Counted from the stretch's first letter, positions 13,375 to 24,975 are shown. The stretch: 64,000 nt of DNA from Solea solea (GCF_958295425.1 NC_081149.1:18900753-18964752), one strand, 5' to 3'. Made by a program: numbers and translations. Notes: generated by a model from the sequence alone, not told the origin.

Positions 13375-14396
13375 TTCTTGGGCTAGATTTCAATAATAGA
13401 TTAAAAAAAAAATGCATATTTTATTGGCTTTTTATTTATTTATTTATTATTTCTGCAGCGCAGTCGTGACACACACTCATGTCTGCACATGTTCGGTATG
13501 GAAGTGCCAATGCTGATGCCGCCGATGCTGCTGCTGCTGCTGGGGAAAGCCCCCCCTGAAAGCAGGAGAGCAGTGTCTTCCCATCCTCTCATATACGTCA
13601 GCAGGCCTAATGAGAGAACTCCAGTCCCCAGAGTGAGGGGAGTGGGTGGGAGGAATGGATGAGGATAAAATGGATGGATACATATACAGTATGCTGTGCT
13701 AAGATAGATTAGAGGACAAGGTGAGATCGAGTGCAAATGAGTGCAGATGGCACTGATATCTGTAGGTATTATTTACAGACCTGGTTGTTTTCATTGATTA
13801 CTTTGGGGACATTTTTGAATGTTTGATTGTGATGTTGCTTTGCACAGCTCAAGAGGTCACGTGACAACCAAACGATGCGGGCAAAACCAAGACAGGCGAA
13901 GAGACAGGTTTTGACCCTGCTGCCATTTTTTGGCACTCCTTTCTTTTACCAGTGCTTACATTTTTTACTCATGTTCGTGACACTGAGACAGTCATTTCCT
14001 TCTCTTGACCTCATAACGTGTGTCAAGTTGTTTCTTGGCAACTGGTAGTGACCCAACCATGGTCAACCACATGGTTAGGTTTTGCAACTAGAAGTTCACA
14101 GATGTCACCTGCTATCAGGATCCTCTTACGTGACACCAGCTGTCAGTCACACTGTTGTCTACTCATATGTGCTATGATCTCGTTATCTTTTTTCTTAACT
14201 CAAGTGAGAAACAGGCTAATTTCCCCAAAGACATTTCACAACTAGTGGCGCCTATTCAATATATTTTTACTTCCGAGTTGTCCTCATCTACCTCTATACA
14301 TGTTCTATATAAAAGGATTTCATTTTGTAAAGGCTGATTTTTGAAACTGGTTCTGATAGGAAGACCTATGTGTGGGGGGGCATGCGCGTATGTATG

Positions 14397-14418
14397 TGCG
14401 TGTGTGTGTGTGTGTGTG
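14397..14418. repeat. (TG)n microsatellite
   Basis: Short TG array with a CG step, preceded by GCATGCGCGTATGTATG. Confidence 0.85.
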
Positions 14419-17400
14419 AAGTTAGCAGTCCTCTCTGTGCTACTTTTCTTCAGAAATCCCACTTAGGAGCACAGAGTGATGGTCACTGATGAGATGGAGA
14501 TGAAAGCAGGGAGAAAAGGCTGGATGATGAAAGCGTGGGAGTCGGAGCGGGAGACTGGGATCAGGGATGATGGGATGGGGGGATGGGGAAGTGGTTGGGA
14601 CAGCCAGGGAATGGAAGGCAGGGAGTGCAGGCAAAGGGGGTATTGATTATCTGTGGGAGGCACAGGCATTTCTATTGATTTAGACTGGTGGCAATATATA
14701 CTGTACAAATGAATTAAATACACTGTGTGAAGAGAGATGTTTTCTTCCATTTAGATAGAACACAGTCCAGTATTTCCCCCCTTATGGGATATGCAAATAA
14801 ATGTATGAATGTATAATCAATGTATGAGAAATATCAGGGTTATTGTTATTGTTCATTTTTGGAAGCTCATCGACTGTGTTGCGAAGAAGTGAGGTGACAA
14901 AGTCACTGTATTACAGTCATTTCACCCTTTGTTTCCTGATTTGTTTGAGTGGTTTGTATAAACACTGAAGCAGAAGGCTTCAGAATTATTGTTTATCATT
15001 TAAGTTTGAAGATGTGCTGTATAGAAGGGGTAGGACTTGATGACTTCATTCAGATACAGGTAAAATGTTTATCTGTTTAGTTCATTGTTTGCTAATGTTG
15101 CCAACGTTTAATACATATTTTTGTTTTTGGATTATTCTTGACTTTTATTCCTATGTTAATTCTGTCTGAATAAATGTATTAATTCATTCAAACTTTGCTT
15201 ATCTTATTCAGAACATGCTGGTGAGAGTTGGTAGAGTTGACATGCATTGATCAAATTATAACCAGCCTTTAAGTCTGTGTAAATACAGCAGGGAGTGGAA
15301 TCAAACGGGAGCTAACACTGGCAAGAAAAACAAACCCTGTGGGAGCCATTATGGGGCCAAGCCTTCAGTAATGAGCAAGATGGAAAGGCAGGCAGGAAAG
15401 AGTGAGAGAGAGAGAGCGACAGACAGGTGTAAGTGGGGTGTGTGTTGACCGGGGGTCGGCCTGACCGCACACTGCCCGCCTGTGCTCACAGCTGAGACAG
15501 ACTCAAACATGCAAGTTATTTGTTCTCCTGTTACAAACGGCAAGTCTATATACTGGATGTTGCTGTACCACTGACGGATAACAGGAGAGAAAGATGCAGT
15601 GGGGATCCGGGGATAATTAAATATTGGATATTGTTCCCAAGTTCCCAAATAAACGCCTGGCGTGTTTCTTTTGTTCCTTCAGTTTTGCTGCCCCAGAAGA
15701 CTCTTTATTTGTCTTCAGACTGCCAAAGGTCTTGAAGGGGAGCATAAACCTTTTGGCATATTAGTATGTTGATCATTGTGTGCAAAGCTGGCTGGCAGAA
15801 GAGTCACATTTGTGTGCCCAACATTTTTTTCTAGTCATTTCAGTGCAGCTGATACCAGTAAACTGTGATGTAATTGCTGTTCAATAAAAGATTGACATAC
15901 CGGCAACGTGATTTCATCCAGCTGAGGATCTGACTTCTGACAGACCTTTGTAGAGGTGGTCGCTGGTTGAGTGAGATTTGATATATCGAGGATTTTGATT
16001 CATTTGGTTTCTTGGCTTGGTGTACGTTTAACTTTAAGTGAGTTGTATGTCCCACTGCAGGGCACATCTTCAAAGCATGTATGTATTCTGTCTACATCAC
16101 TTGGTAAAGCAAACGTTTCTTGGTTTGAAACATGTGGAACGTAATCATTTGTTAATTAATAGTGATATTTGTTAATATTTTATTGAATTTTCTACTTCAA
16201 AATCACATTACTGAACAACTTACCTAATAATATGAACAACAAAAGTCATTTTTCCTCATGATAGGCTAGTATAGACACACTACAGGAAACAGCAGGATCA
16301 GGACGAGCGTGTATAAGACAAGTGGTTTTCGCATTTAATCGAGAGACAGGATATTCACTACCGATATCTGCAATGTCATTCTTATTACTCGTCAAAAGTA
16401 CAGTTACAGATATCCAGAATTCAGTTTTTACTCATCAGAATGATGCTCATTGCACAATTTTCCTACTGCCGGTCAGAAGACTAAACATTTGAGTTTTTGT
16501 TTTATAAAATATGGTGTGTTTTGATGTGTGTTTGTGTGGAGTGGAAGAGTGAGTGTTCCGCCAGTCTCTTGACATGGTGAGTCTGAATAACACGAGGCTT
16601 TTCATTACAGTTTTGACTGGTCCCATTTCATCCAATCAGCTGTCAGGTCTAAATTAACCTTGGGGTCCATTCTCCACATCCTGATATCAATTACTGTCAT
16701 GTTTCCGACAAGGTCCTCTCGTGCTGTCGATGTCAGCGGGGTTTACAGGTGTCTGCCTTGGAAGTCGGGCTGCTCACGTCCAAATTTACACCACTAAACT
16801 TCATTAACACCTGAATGTAAACCTGTGCGTCTTTCAGGCGGTGATTTTATGCCTAGCTGTCCTCCAGTCTTTGATCGTCTTCCTCTCTCCTGATCACACT
16901 TAAACACTCCATTACATATATAGTATGTATTAGTGATCGATCGCCAAGACGGCATAGGAGTGTAAATTCATTGTCAAATCAAATTGCCTATAAAGATGTT
17001 GACGCAGCAGCGTAGAAGCAGTTTGCCTGATTAAGTGGAGGCGCTGAACTGTGACAAATGTACCAAACACAATGTGAAAGATAACGTTGATCATGATTAA
17101 ATGCATAAACAAGCAATTTTTTTTTAAAAAGGCCAACCACTCAGTTACCCATTTGTGTGGCTTTAATGTCGTGTTCACTGTGACATGAAGGAAAATCAAA
17201 CACGTTTACTTTACACAATACCGGTTGCATCCAGCCAATGTTGGGTGTAATTCACGGTGTACATATTTATGAGCTATAACACGTACAAGTAAACATTCAT
17301 GACAGTGTAGTTATCTCGCAGGGAATATTTACAGCTTCAGCCGAGTCAAAATGTGCTCTGCTCACCTGCTTTTTCACATTTTGGTAAAATAGTTATTCTT

Positions 17401-18336
17401 GCATTATGCTACTTGGATTTTCTTTTGCAAATTGTTAAAAAAAACAATATAATGGCTCTTTGAGATTTGTATGCCCTGCTCAAATTGTCATTTTGAATAT
17501 TTGTGGAGCTCGTTTTATTTATATTACAAATACATTTGCCTTGTGTTCTTTTCAACAGATGGCATACTGTAGATGTATGAAATCCACAAAACAAATGGAA
17601 AACACTGCGTAATGCTCATATGCGCAAACAATATCAATCAACATTCTTTGTAGCACATATTGTCCATGTTTGAAACATATGCAGACACAGACAAACACAT
17701 ACATACAGCATTTAAGTGAAGGCTGTACGTTTTAAGTTTACTCTTAAATGTTGAGTCTATGTGGGAGGTAGAGATGAGATGAGATGAGGATGGGGAGAAG
17801 AAAAAAAACTAAAATCCAGATACAATTTGTACATTTTCCAGCTAGATTAGGCATTTGCACTTGGTCAGACGACCCACATAAATTCAAACAAATGGAGGTT
17901 TAAGTGACTTTGAAAGAGAGAATGCTCCGAAAAGAGGGATATATCCAGTGATCGGCAGTTCTCTGGGCGAAAATGCCACTTTTTTTAGGTGTCATTTGTA
18001 CCTAATAAAGTGGTCAGTGAGTTTATATTGCACCAATATCTGTATCAGTAGATATTTAATTAAGTTTGTGTTATCAGTAACTAACACAAAAAGTGCTATG
18101 AGCCATGGGGGCAAGGGGTCACATTTTGTTTGCCACTCTTCTGTGTCTGCATCTCATTATGAAAACTCAAAACTCAAATAAGTAACAAAGATTTACATCT
18201 GGATTAATATCTAATATCTCTATGAATTCAATATATTTTTGTGAACACATCGCAGCAATTAATCATCTCATCTCAGTGTTTTATAGCAGAAGTATCATAC
18301 TGTTGAAATATAATGGATAGTAGTCATTGCATTAAA

Positions 18337-18609
18337 GAGGTTTGCAACTAATGATTATTTTCATAAAGGATTCATCTGTGTTTTGCTTTCTCAATTAATC
18401 GAGTAATCGTTTGGGCCATACAATGTTTTTGAAAATGAAAACTATTCGATTTTAATGATTTCTTTTTATATGGAGCAAAGAAACATCACATTTAAGAAGC
18501 TGAAAAATTAGGAAACTTGTTTTAATAATGAAAGAAACCCTCAAACCTATGAATCTATTATCACAATAGTTGACCATTAATTCACTAATGATACATCGTT
18601 TCAGCCCTA
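18337..18609 (+). mobile_element. hAT-like non-autonomous element, 'GCTGCAACTAA' family, copy 1 (decayed)
   Basis: The left end GAGGTTTGCAACTAATGAT and the right end CATCGTTTCAGCCCTA match the ends of the better preserved copy at 32375. Shared interior blocks are TCAATTAATCGAGTAATCG-like sequence, TTTAATGATTTCTTT, GAGCAAAGAAA and CTTGTTTTAAT. The 8-bp flanks no longer match. Its right end lies about 120 bp upstream of the CpG-rich promoter region. Confidence 0.75.
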
Positions 18610-18729
18610 AAACGGATTATATAAATAAGATAATATTAATAAAAAGGATCCTATTTGTTTCTTTGCTTATACCAGCAGACAGTAGAGCCTTATCTATTTT
18701 TCATACCGTTTCCATTATCTGCTTCTGAG

Positions 18730-19250
18730 TGCATGCTGGTGCATGAAACACCCCGGTGCGTGCGCGCCCAACTTGGCTCTCCGTGTGCCATTTTCGCGCG
18801 CATGTGTGTGTCTCCCACTGTGCGCTACGTCCCCATAACCGGTCATCACGTCACGTGTCAGCGCTCCCGGGTGCTCAGCCAAGTTTTTCCTCCGTGTCAG
18901 ATCATCCACGGAGCTTCAGCGCGCAGCGAGCCACACGGCCCGACCCTCCTGCGCGCATTTCCGCTCCACGCTGCGTAACCGACACCACGGCGAGGATGGA
19001 CGGATGGATGAATGCATGGATGTGGAGGATAGATGTTCCCGTTTAAAGACCAAGAACAGTGCAAGTGTGGTTCTATGATTACTTCCAGTGATTCCAAACT
19101 GCTCCTGGATTATTTTTGCTCTGTGAAAAGGCAACAGAATTGAAGGGGATTGTTTTTGTGTCGAGGAGAGGGAAGACGGGAAAGAAAGGAGAGGAAAGCG
19201 CCGGGTCGCTGACAAAGGCTGGGTGCGCTAGAAACACGGAAAGTCGCGGA
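18730..19250 (+). promoter_or_regulatory. CpG-rich promoter region of the Cav3 channel gene
   Basis: This is the only clearly CpG-dense block in an otherwise CpG-poor window, with many CGCG and GCGC steps between 18750 and 19000. It contains an E-box CACGTG (18852-18857) overlapping a CRE-like TCACGTCA (18846-18853). It sits 1.2-1.7 kb upstream of the first coding exon and runs into a candidate 5' UTR exon with a GT donor. A TATA-like TATATAAATA lies near 18618, but nothing fixes the transcription start. The promoter role is inferred from composition and position. Confidence 0.6.
18996..19046 (+). promoter_or_regulatory. Upstream ORF 1 in the 5' leader (16 codons)
   Basis: It starts ATGGACGGATGGATGAATGC and ends at TAA 19044-19046. 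It has three in-frame methionine codons and is rich in Met and Trp because of an ATGGATG-type repeat. If transcription starts upstream of it, it could reduce ribosome flow to the channel start. No conservation evidence is available. Confidence 0.3.
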
Positions 19251-19252
19251 TC

Positions 19253-19287
19253 ATGCTTATGGGAACTTTTGATTCCGTCTCAATAAG
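19253..19287 (+). promoter_or_regulatory. Upstream ORF 2, 5' half, split by the UTR intron and ending on the channel start codon
   Basis: ATG at 19253 (and in-frame ATG at 19259) opens 11 codons plus two bases before the donor. Joined to the exon at 20446 the frame continues and ends at TGA 20471-20473, so the stop overlaps the channel ATG (20470-20472) as ATGA. The predicted 20-residue peptide starts MLMGTFDSVS. Without splicing it would stop at the TAA just inside the intron. The arrangement is a known layout for stop-and-restart translation, but only if the donor at 19287 is used. Confidence 0.4.
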
Positions 19288-20445
19288 GTAATTACAAAAA
19301 AGTAAAGTTGATATCCCGTCTTTGTCGTGTTTTTGTGTGTATTGTGTTCACTTTTAATAACAAAAACACAGGTGGTGGGAGCTCCATTCCCGTAGGCGCG
19401 TATTTTCTTTGTTACCGGTTTGAAATGCGCGTGTGAAGTATCCCAATAAGCCATTATTATGATGTGAGCATATTTAATATTTTCTTTAAGGGGAGTACAC
19501 AACTGCCTCAAGCTTCAGATGCGCTTATCTCATCCAGTGGTAAAGGATGTGCAACAAAAGCCATTAAAAACCCTTAAAAAAAAGTCTTTCTTTTCTGGAT
19601 TATGACTAATGGTGGGTTGTGGATGTGTTTCTACACATGATGGCAAATCGGAAATAGCGAGGAATTTATTGGTTTCTTTTTTTTCTCTCGTTTTTGCGCA
19701 TTCCCTGCCCACCAGTGCGTGGTGATGTGGGCTAAAAACCTCCAGTAAACCACAGACAGAGCACTCCATCTGTTCATCACATAGCAACAAGAAGAGAGAG
19801 GGAGAGACAGTGAAATACAAATAAATAAATAAAACAAAAAAAACTGAGCTCATATCATTTGTTGTTTTACTGGATTCATCTTGTGTTTCTCTTTGGTGTT
19901 CCTAGAATAAATAAGTCTTAATCCGTGGAGCTAAATAGGGAGTTTGCATTATCCCTTTATATCATGTTTACACAGTATTTCCTAACGATATTGAACTCAA
20001 CAGTTTTGTATGGTAATTGCCTTTTCAGTAGGGAGCAGACAGGTTTTGTTGATTTTTAACATGCAGGGAGAGGAAGAAAGAGGGAACTGTTTGCAGTGAC
20101 ATGCAGAGCTTTGTGAAATAATTGCTCATGGACAGCACCTTGCACTGCCAGGTTAGTAGCAAATATTGAAAATCTGTGCGGGGATTGATTGCAATGAAGT
20201 ACTTGTGCTCCCGGGAGACTGGAGGAAGAAACAGCCAGAGTGTTTATTTGGCTCACTGTGTAACTTGTCTCCAGTGGTTCTTTGCAGAGTGGATCACTCT
20301 CCTTCACCGTCTCCTTTTCCTGTCACTGTTTGCCTTTGTCTTTTCAAATGTTATTTCCTTTACCTCCGTCTTAGCCTCTTTTATCACACGATTGTCCGCC
20401 CCCTTCCACCTCTGTCTAACCTCCCTGTGTCTGACCCCCCTTCAG
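19288..20445 (+). other. 5' UTR intron (GT-AG)
   Basis: The 5' site is GTAATT. The 3' end is strong: a branch-like TCTAAC near 20415, then a pyrimidine tract (CCTCCCTGTGTCTGACCCCC) and TTCAG at 20441-20445. The interior is unremarkable, and ORFs on the minus strand at 19530-19853 are not recognised. Confidence 0.55.
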
Positions 20446-20469
20446 AGTGGCTCTGCCTGATGCTCTATC
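20446..20469 (+). other. cacna1h: 5' UTR part of the first coding exon
   Basis: Twenty-four bases lie between the acceptor CAG and the ATG. An in-frame TGA at 20458-20460 shows that the channel frame cannot begin further upstream in this exon. Confidence 0.65.
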
Positions 20470-20915
20470 ATGACTGATGGCGAGGGGAGAGCGCGCTTTC
20501 AGTACGCAGAGTGCCAAGAGGGCCAGGAGCAGGAGGAGGTGAGGCTTGCTATACCGACGCCCCACAGGGACGAAGCTGCGATTCATGATGTTGAACCTGG
20601 CAGGGACCATGATGAAGAGGAGGAGGAAGAGGTGGAGAGGAAGAGGAGGGGGAGCAGAAGGAGCAGTACTGGTCCAGGGGGAAGAGAAGATGAATGGAGT
20701 TCTGAGGTTCAGGAGCTTGAGGAGCAAGAACCGGAGCTGGAAGTGGACGTTGGACCAAGACTGGGAGTTCGCATCACGGCTCCCATTCGCGACCCAGACT
20801 GTGTCTCTGTGGAGGAGGAGCAGCAGCCATACCCCGCCCTGTCACCAGTGGCTTTCTTCTGCTTAAAGCAAACCACAAGGCCTCGAAACTGGTGTCTTCG
20901 TGTCGTCTGTAACCC
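20470..20915 (+). CDS. cacna1h: T-type voltage-gated calcium channel alpha-1 subunit (Cav3), first coding exon, partial; cacna1h-like
   Basis: This exon encodes the cytoplasmic N-terminus of a low-voltage-activated calcium channel, a 24-pass plasma-membrane pore protein that carries T-type current. Residues 1-148 plus two bases of codon 149 are present. Residues 120-149 are the diagnostic Cav3 block just before segment IS1: PYPALSP, then [14 protein letters not shown], then VVCNP. Among human paralogs, as I recall them, PYPAL with FFCL-QTTRPR is closest to Cav3.2, PRNWC is also seen in Cav3.3, and the start MTDG resembles the Cav3.2 start MTEG. Residues 1-119 are variable and charged, with an acidic run (near residues 44-52) followed by a basic KRRGSRRSS stretch; this is usual for the poorly conserved Cav3 N-terminus. 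The ATG has A at -3 and is the first in frame after an upstream stop. Read past 20915 the frame gives a non-homologous tail ending at TAA 20941, so translation must splice. Cav3 identity is firm; the paralog (cacna1h, or another fish Cav3 duplicate) is likely but not proven. Confidence 0.88.
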
Positions 20916-20924
20916 ATATCCTTT
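20916..20924 (+). other. U12-type AT-AC 5' splice site of the channel gene
   Basis: ATATCCTTT follows TGT AAC CC exactly where homology to Cav3 proteins stops. This is a perfect match to the minor-spliceosome AT-AC 5' consensus. The break falls in phase 2 of the proline codon of the conserved VCNP, after which family members continue W-F-E. U12-type introns are documented in voltage-gated sodium and calcium channel genes. No GT donor in the next 40 bases preserves the protein. Confidence 0.85.
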
Positions 20925-20941
20925 CACAATGCTGGAAATCT

Positions 20942-22109
20942 AACTGTGCCCAACACCTGGTAAGACCAAACATGTCCTCAGTCATTTATGTGCGAGGACC
21001 TGTACACTCACATTGTGTCTTCGGATGGTAGTGATGGTATGTGCTTCAAGTCCAAAAGTGCATGCCTAATGTACATGTCCGTGATGATGTCAGCAGCTGT
21101 TGTTAATGGGTGTCACTGGTGTGAAAGCTTTGTTCCAGCCATGTAAATTTAGAAACATGATTCTCTCGACAAGACTAAACAAGCACCAGTGGTCAAGTGA
21201 AACCTGACTGGTCATTTCCCCAAACACTAGGGTTCAATTACCTCAGACTACTCCTGTTTGGGCAGATGGCTGCGCATTGTTTTGAGCTTATTTTCATGGG
21301 TGAAATAGTAGGTCGTACTTCTGTTGATTTTCTTGCTCTCATACTTAGACTATAGCTCTTTTATGGCAAAAAGATGATATAAGTGACCGAATCACAACAA
21401 CAAGGAAAACAGCGTTGTTGCATTTAGCTTAAAAGTCTTATATGAGCCAAACAGCTTGAAATATATATTCAGATAAATCAAAGCAATATTGGTTTTATTG
21501 ATGCACATTATGTCGCTTTATTGCTGTAGATTGTGCTGCTGCTGCTGCTGACCGCTTCCAACCAAAGAACAAGCGTAATTGGTAACAACTCTTCACTGAT
21601 TGTATTGGATGGTTTCAGCTGTCTTAACTGTAGTTTCTACCCTTATTCTTGTTTTGTTTTCCTTATATATTATATATGTATATGTTATATATATATAATA
21701 CCTTTACTATTAACATTTGATCACCCAGCTCCTTAACAGTAAGTGCTTTCTGGCAGCCATTAATGCTACAGGTAATTTATTTAAGTTTATAATGCATATA
21801 GTCTAAATGAAATCACATTTTAGATGCTTGTTGGTTTTAGCATCTATAATTACCTCTTATACAGCCGAGGTAATTTCTACTGGTTGAATGTAAATAATAT
21901 ATATACATATACTGTATATATACATACATTAATGAATTGATACCATAAGTTTCATACATATTTGCTTTTTCTTTACTCTGGAATTGAATCAGCAGAGTTT
22001 TTCATTGCCCTTAAATCTTCCCCATTTTGGCTCCTGGTGTTGTAAAGAGGTTATAGTTGGTTTTAGCTGCAGGTGTAGACTCCCATCCGCCTATGATTTT
22101 GTAACAGTA
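20942..22109. other. Intronic sequence, no gene recognised
   Basis: Nothing coding is seen. Alternating AT runs occur at about 21664-21702 and 21895-21935, each with a TATATATA core. Confidence 0.6.
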
Positions 22110-22395
22110 ATGCACGACGAGGGCCACACGGTTGCAGCAAAAAGACCCGGGTTTGTGACCTGGTCTGAACAAGGGCCTTTCTGCATGGAGTTACCTCCCA
22201 CAGTCCAAAAACATGCAGAGGTTACCATAGACCATGGATGTGAGTGTGAGAGTGAATGGTTGCTCGTCTCTGTATGTTTGCCCTGTGATGGAATGGCGAC
22301 CTGTCCAGGCTGCATCCGGGCATTTCGTCCCGTGTCAGCTGGGATTGGCTCCAGCGGGAGCCCCCGTGACCCCTTCACATGGAAGATAAAGCAGG
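22110..22395 (+). mobile_element. tRNA-headed fish SINE, + orientation
   Basis: The order of blocks matches a very common teleost dispersed repeat as I remember it: a tRNA-like head with a decayed B box (GGGTTTGTGACCTGG near 22150), CTGCATGGAGTT, CCTCCCACAGTCCAAAAACA (about 22194-22213), GTGAGAGTGAATGGTTG, GCGACCTGTCCAGGCTGCAT (about 22297) and CAGCTGGGATTGGCTCCAGC (about 22337). The 160-codon ORF over this region is an artefact. A reverse-oriented copy lies at 56755-56932. The exact Repbase family was not checked. Confidence 0.8.
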
Positions 22396-23410
22396 TGTGC
22401 ATGTGTGTTTGTAAAGACCTACATAGTAGTGACATGTGTCTGAGGGCAGTAGTGTTTCCTTTGTAGAAAATAGATACACAGGGTAGATAAATGTAAAGGA
22501 TTAAACTCTGTCATAAAGATCGGAAGCTCTAGAGAGTGCAGTCGATGAGTCATCGTGCCCATAGTTGCACTAGTTACAGCCCTTATTACACAAGGCAAGG
22601 TGAGACGGGAGAGGAGACCAAACAACATAATACCTGATTGACCGTGTACAGGGTGTGTGGGAGGTTCAGAAGATAAGAAAATACATTATTTTCCCATCGT
22701 TGATGGTTAGGAAAGCAGAGGACACTGCAGTCATGGACTACTTCCAGTGCATTAATTTCGGGCTCAGTCTTTTATTTATTTAATTTTTTTTTGCTATACT
22801 CATTTGTCCCTGATTGAGTGAAGCTTACGAGGAACTGCATTCTACAAATCATAAGTAGACTGATGTTGAAAGTTTGTGGCTGCTATTGATGAAGAAGTCT
22901 GAAAACAAAATGTCAATAGATAGCATTGTTCACTCTACACTGTGGGAAATAATAATCTTTATGCAGCAGTAGAAGTACAGACCATTTTGACAAATCTTGT
23001 TGACTAACTTTTTTTTTTTTTTTTTTAATGAATACAGCACATAGTGACACAGATTCAGGCCAAGATTCCTCTCATGCTGGTGCTCACATAGAATACCTGA
23101 AGGTGCATTATACTCGAATCGCTGCTTTTCAACCACCTTTCACTTGACTTTGTATTTTTGCTACACAGAGGTACAGGAATAGCTCAGTTTTACCCACTCA
23201 CTCTCTCTCATTTATTCTCAACTTCAATCGTACACGTTATGCATGTAGAACCGGAGAGAAGATGAAAGGTTAGAGTAGACCAATAAAGAGTTTTTGTATG
23301 AAATGAGAGCAACTTAGAGCAAGTGTGAAGATGTTCCAACCGTATCCAGACTGACATTCAGACATAAACACATAGGACATACGGCTTTTAATTTATTTAA
23401 AGTTGCTTTT
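22396..23410. other. Intronic sequence, no gene recognised
   Basis: A poly-T run of about 18 bases sits at 23010-23027. Nothing else was identified. Confidence 0.6.
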
Positions 23411-23771
23411 GAGGCTGGGCAATATGAACAACAATGAACACATAACACATATAATTGTTTTTAAATATAATTATATTTTTTAATCACTATGTGTAATATT
23501 TAATGTATGATATTTTGAGTATTTCACAAATTTACAAAAAATATTCAATATAGGAAAGGAAGGAAATAGTCTTTAAAATTGTCAAAAAATGTTCAATGAG
23601 TCTGCTACTTCTTCCAAGGTAACTTTCACTTTCGACATCTGTCAGTTATTCAACCGTTTAGGAATACGGTACCTTATCACGATATGATGATATCCACCAC
23701 CTAAGACGATGTCTCGATCATGTCATGATATACAGTCAATATAACAACTACTGTATGTATTGTCCAGTCTG
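23411..23771 (+). mobile_element. hAT-like non-autonomous element ('GGCTGGGCAATATG' ends)
   Basis: The left end GAGGCTGGGCAATATGAAC pairs with the right end TACTGTATGTATTGTCCAGTC, whose reverse complement begins GACTGGACAATACATAC. The interior has CACGATATGATGATATCC and CATGTCATGATATAC, as in fish elements with GGGCGATATGG ends. No flanking duplication matches. Positions 23576-23666 are repeated in inverse orientation near 57195-57292. Confidence 0.65.
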
Positions 23772-24959
23772 TTTTGTTCGCTGTACTGTAACAGGGATGA
23801 TATAGCAGAGGCTGCAGTAGCCAAATGCTATCGGGCACATTTGTGTGCTAATCACATTTTCTGATTTCTGCTAATGGTATGGTTATTTGTTTGGCAACTG
23901 TGAGGATGGTCTGTGCTGAGATAACATGGCGTAATAGAATGAAGCTCCCACTGCCACATGCCTGGCACTACACTTGCTTCTTTAGAGCTGATGTCATCAC
24001 AGATTCCTCAGTGTGTGTGTGTGTGTGTGGGAACCACAGTGTAAGCAGAGCAGAGTTGGTGGTCCACATAGTGGGCTATGTAAATATTATTCACAACATA
24101 AATGCTCTACCACTCAACCACACAAAGGCTTATGCACACTGGTTAAGATGCCAACAGGGGTCAAGCGAGCCAGTGATACCACATTTTTATTTTTGTTTTA
24201 CACCAGAGTCGTCACAGACGTTTTCCACACATATACATACATATGTACATTTCTTTGGAAAAACTGCTAATCTCATGTGACGAATTGAAGCATTTCTACA
24301 GTCGGCTCCACAGAACACTCCCATTCATCGATTTGCCCATCGCCAAGAGTGTAGATCACGGCGACTGCTCCAACTGCTTGAGTTGCGTTAATCTTGTTTA
24401 TTATGTTCATCCTCATTGATTACCTGTACTGTTGAACTATTGTCTTAACATGCATATTTGAGGATTAGGGTCATAAATGTTGTGAACTTTCCTTCACCGA
24501 TAGATCATTAACAGCAAATTATGGAAATGTCAAAAAGAAAGGATCTTTACTGTCATTATATAACCACGAAATGACGAGGTCAGATGGAGGGTTGAACGGT
24601 CTTAACATTCACACACGAGCCTGAGCTGCGGAGCTAGAGTAACCCCCGGGGAAGGTGTGCAGAGGCGGCTTCAATTAGCTTCACTTCCAGGTTTTATAAC
24701 GTCTTTTTCCGCAAATGTATGTTCGCGCTTTGTTTGATGAGCTCCCTCTGCTGATACGAACTATAACTACACTGTATGCGAGGCCCAGAGAAATGAGTCA
24801 CAGACTAAAGGATACCCACGTTAATTCATTCAGAAATTCATAGTCAGTGAAATTCTTGACGGCAATGGTTAATCATGACGGAAGGAACAGCGGAGGTACA
24901 GGGCTGTTCAGTTATTTATACATGCAGCATGTAGCAAAGGCTATAATGACCCTACAGTA
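23772..24959. other. Intronic sequence, no gene recognised
   Basis: Only a short GT array is seen. The 133-codon ORF at 23879-24280 has no recognisable similarity and crosses the array. Confidence 0.6.
24011..24029. repeat. (GT)n microsatellite
   Basis: Short GT array. Confidence 0.85.
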
Positions 24960-24975
24960 TAATTATTTCTCAAAC

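Larger units (their letters stand above)
11157..18336. other. No gene recognised; intergenic sequence upstream of the channel promoter
   Basis: The stretch holds several TG arrays, one copy of a dispersed fish repeat at 12976 and a purine-rich tract at about 14460-14640. I could not match any ORF to a known family. A 54-codon + strand ORF at 13499-13663 follows an acceptor-like TTTATTATTTCTGCAG but is unsupported. Confidence 0.6.
18950..19287 (+). other. Candidate non-coding 5' UTR exon (start not fixed)
   Basis: The exon is predicted to end at 19287 before AATAAG|GTAATT, a moderate GT donor (T rather than G at +5). The acceptor at 20445 makes a 1158-bp intron. Transcript start is not visible, so the left limit is arbitrary within the CpG-rich block. 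The exon would carry several short upstream ORFs. From memory, mammalian CACNA1H also begins with a non-coding exon. Another donor or an unspliced leader is possible. Confidence 0.45.

Noticed and set aside
20416..20727. Minus-strand ORFs across the channel exon (20416-20727, 20549-20758, 20709-20927)
   Set aside because: Antisense shadows of the Cav3 coding exon.
21984..22466. 160-codon + strand ORF with Cys-rich appearance
   Set aside because: It lies over the SINE at 22110-22395; the coding look is accidental.
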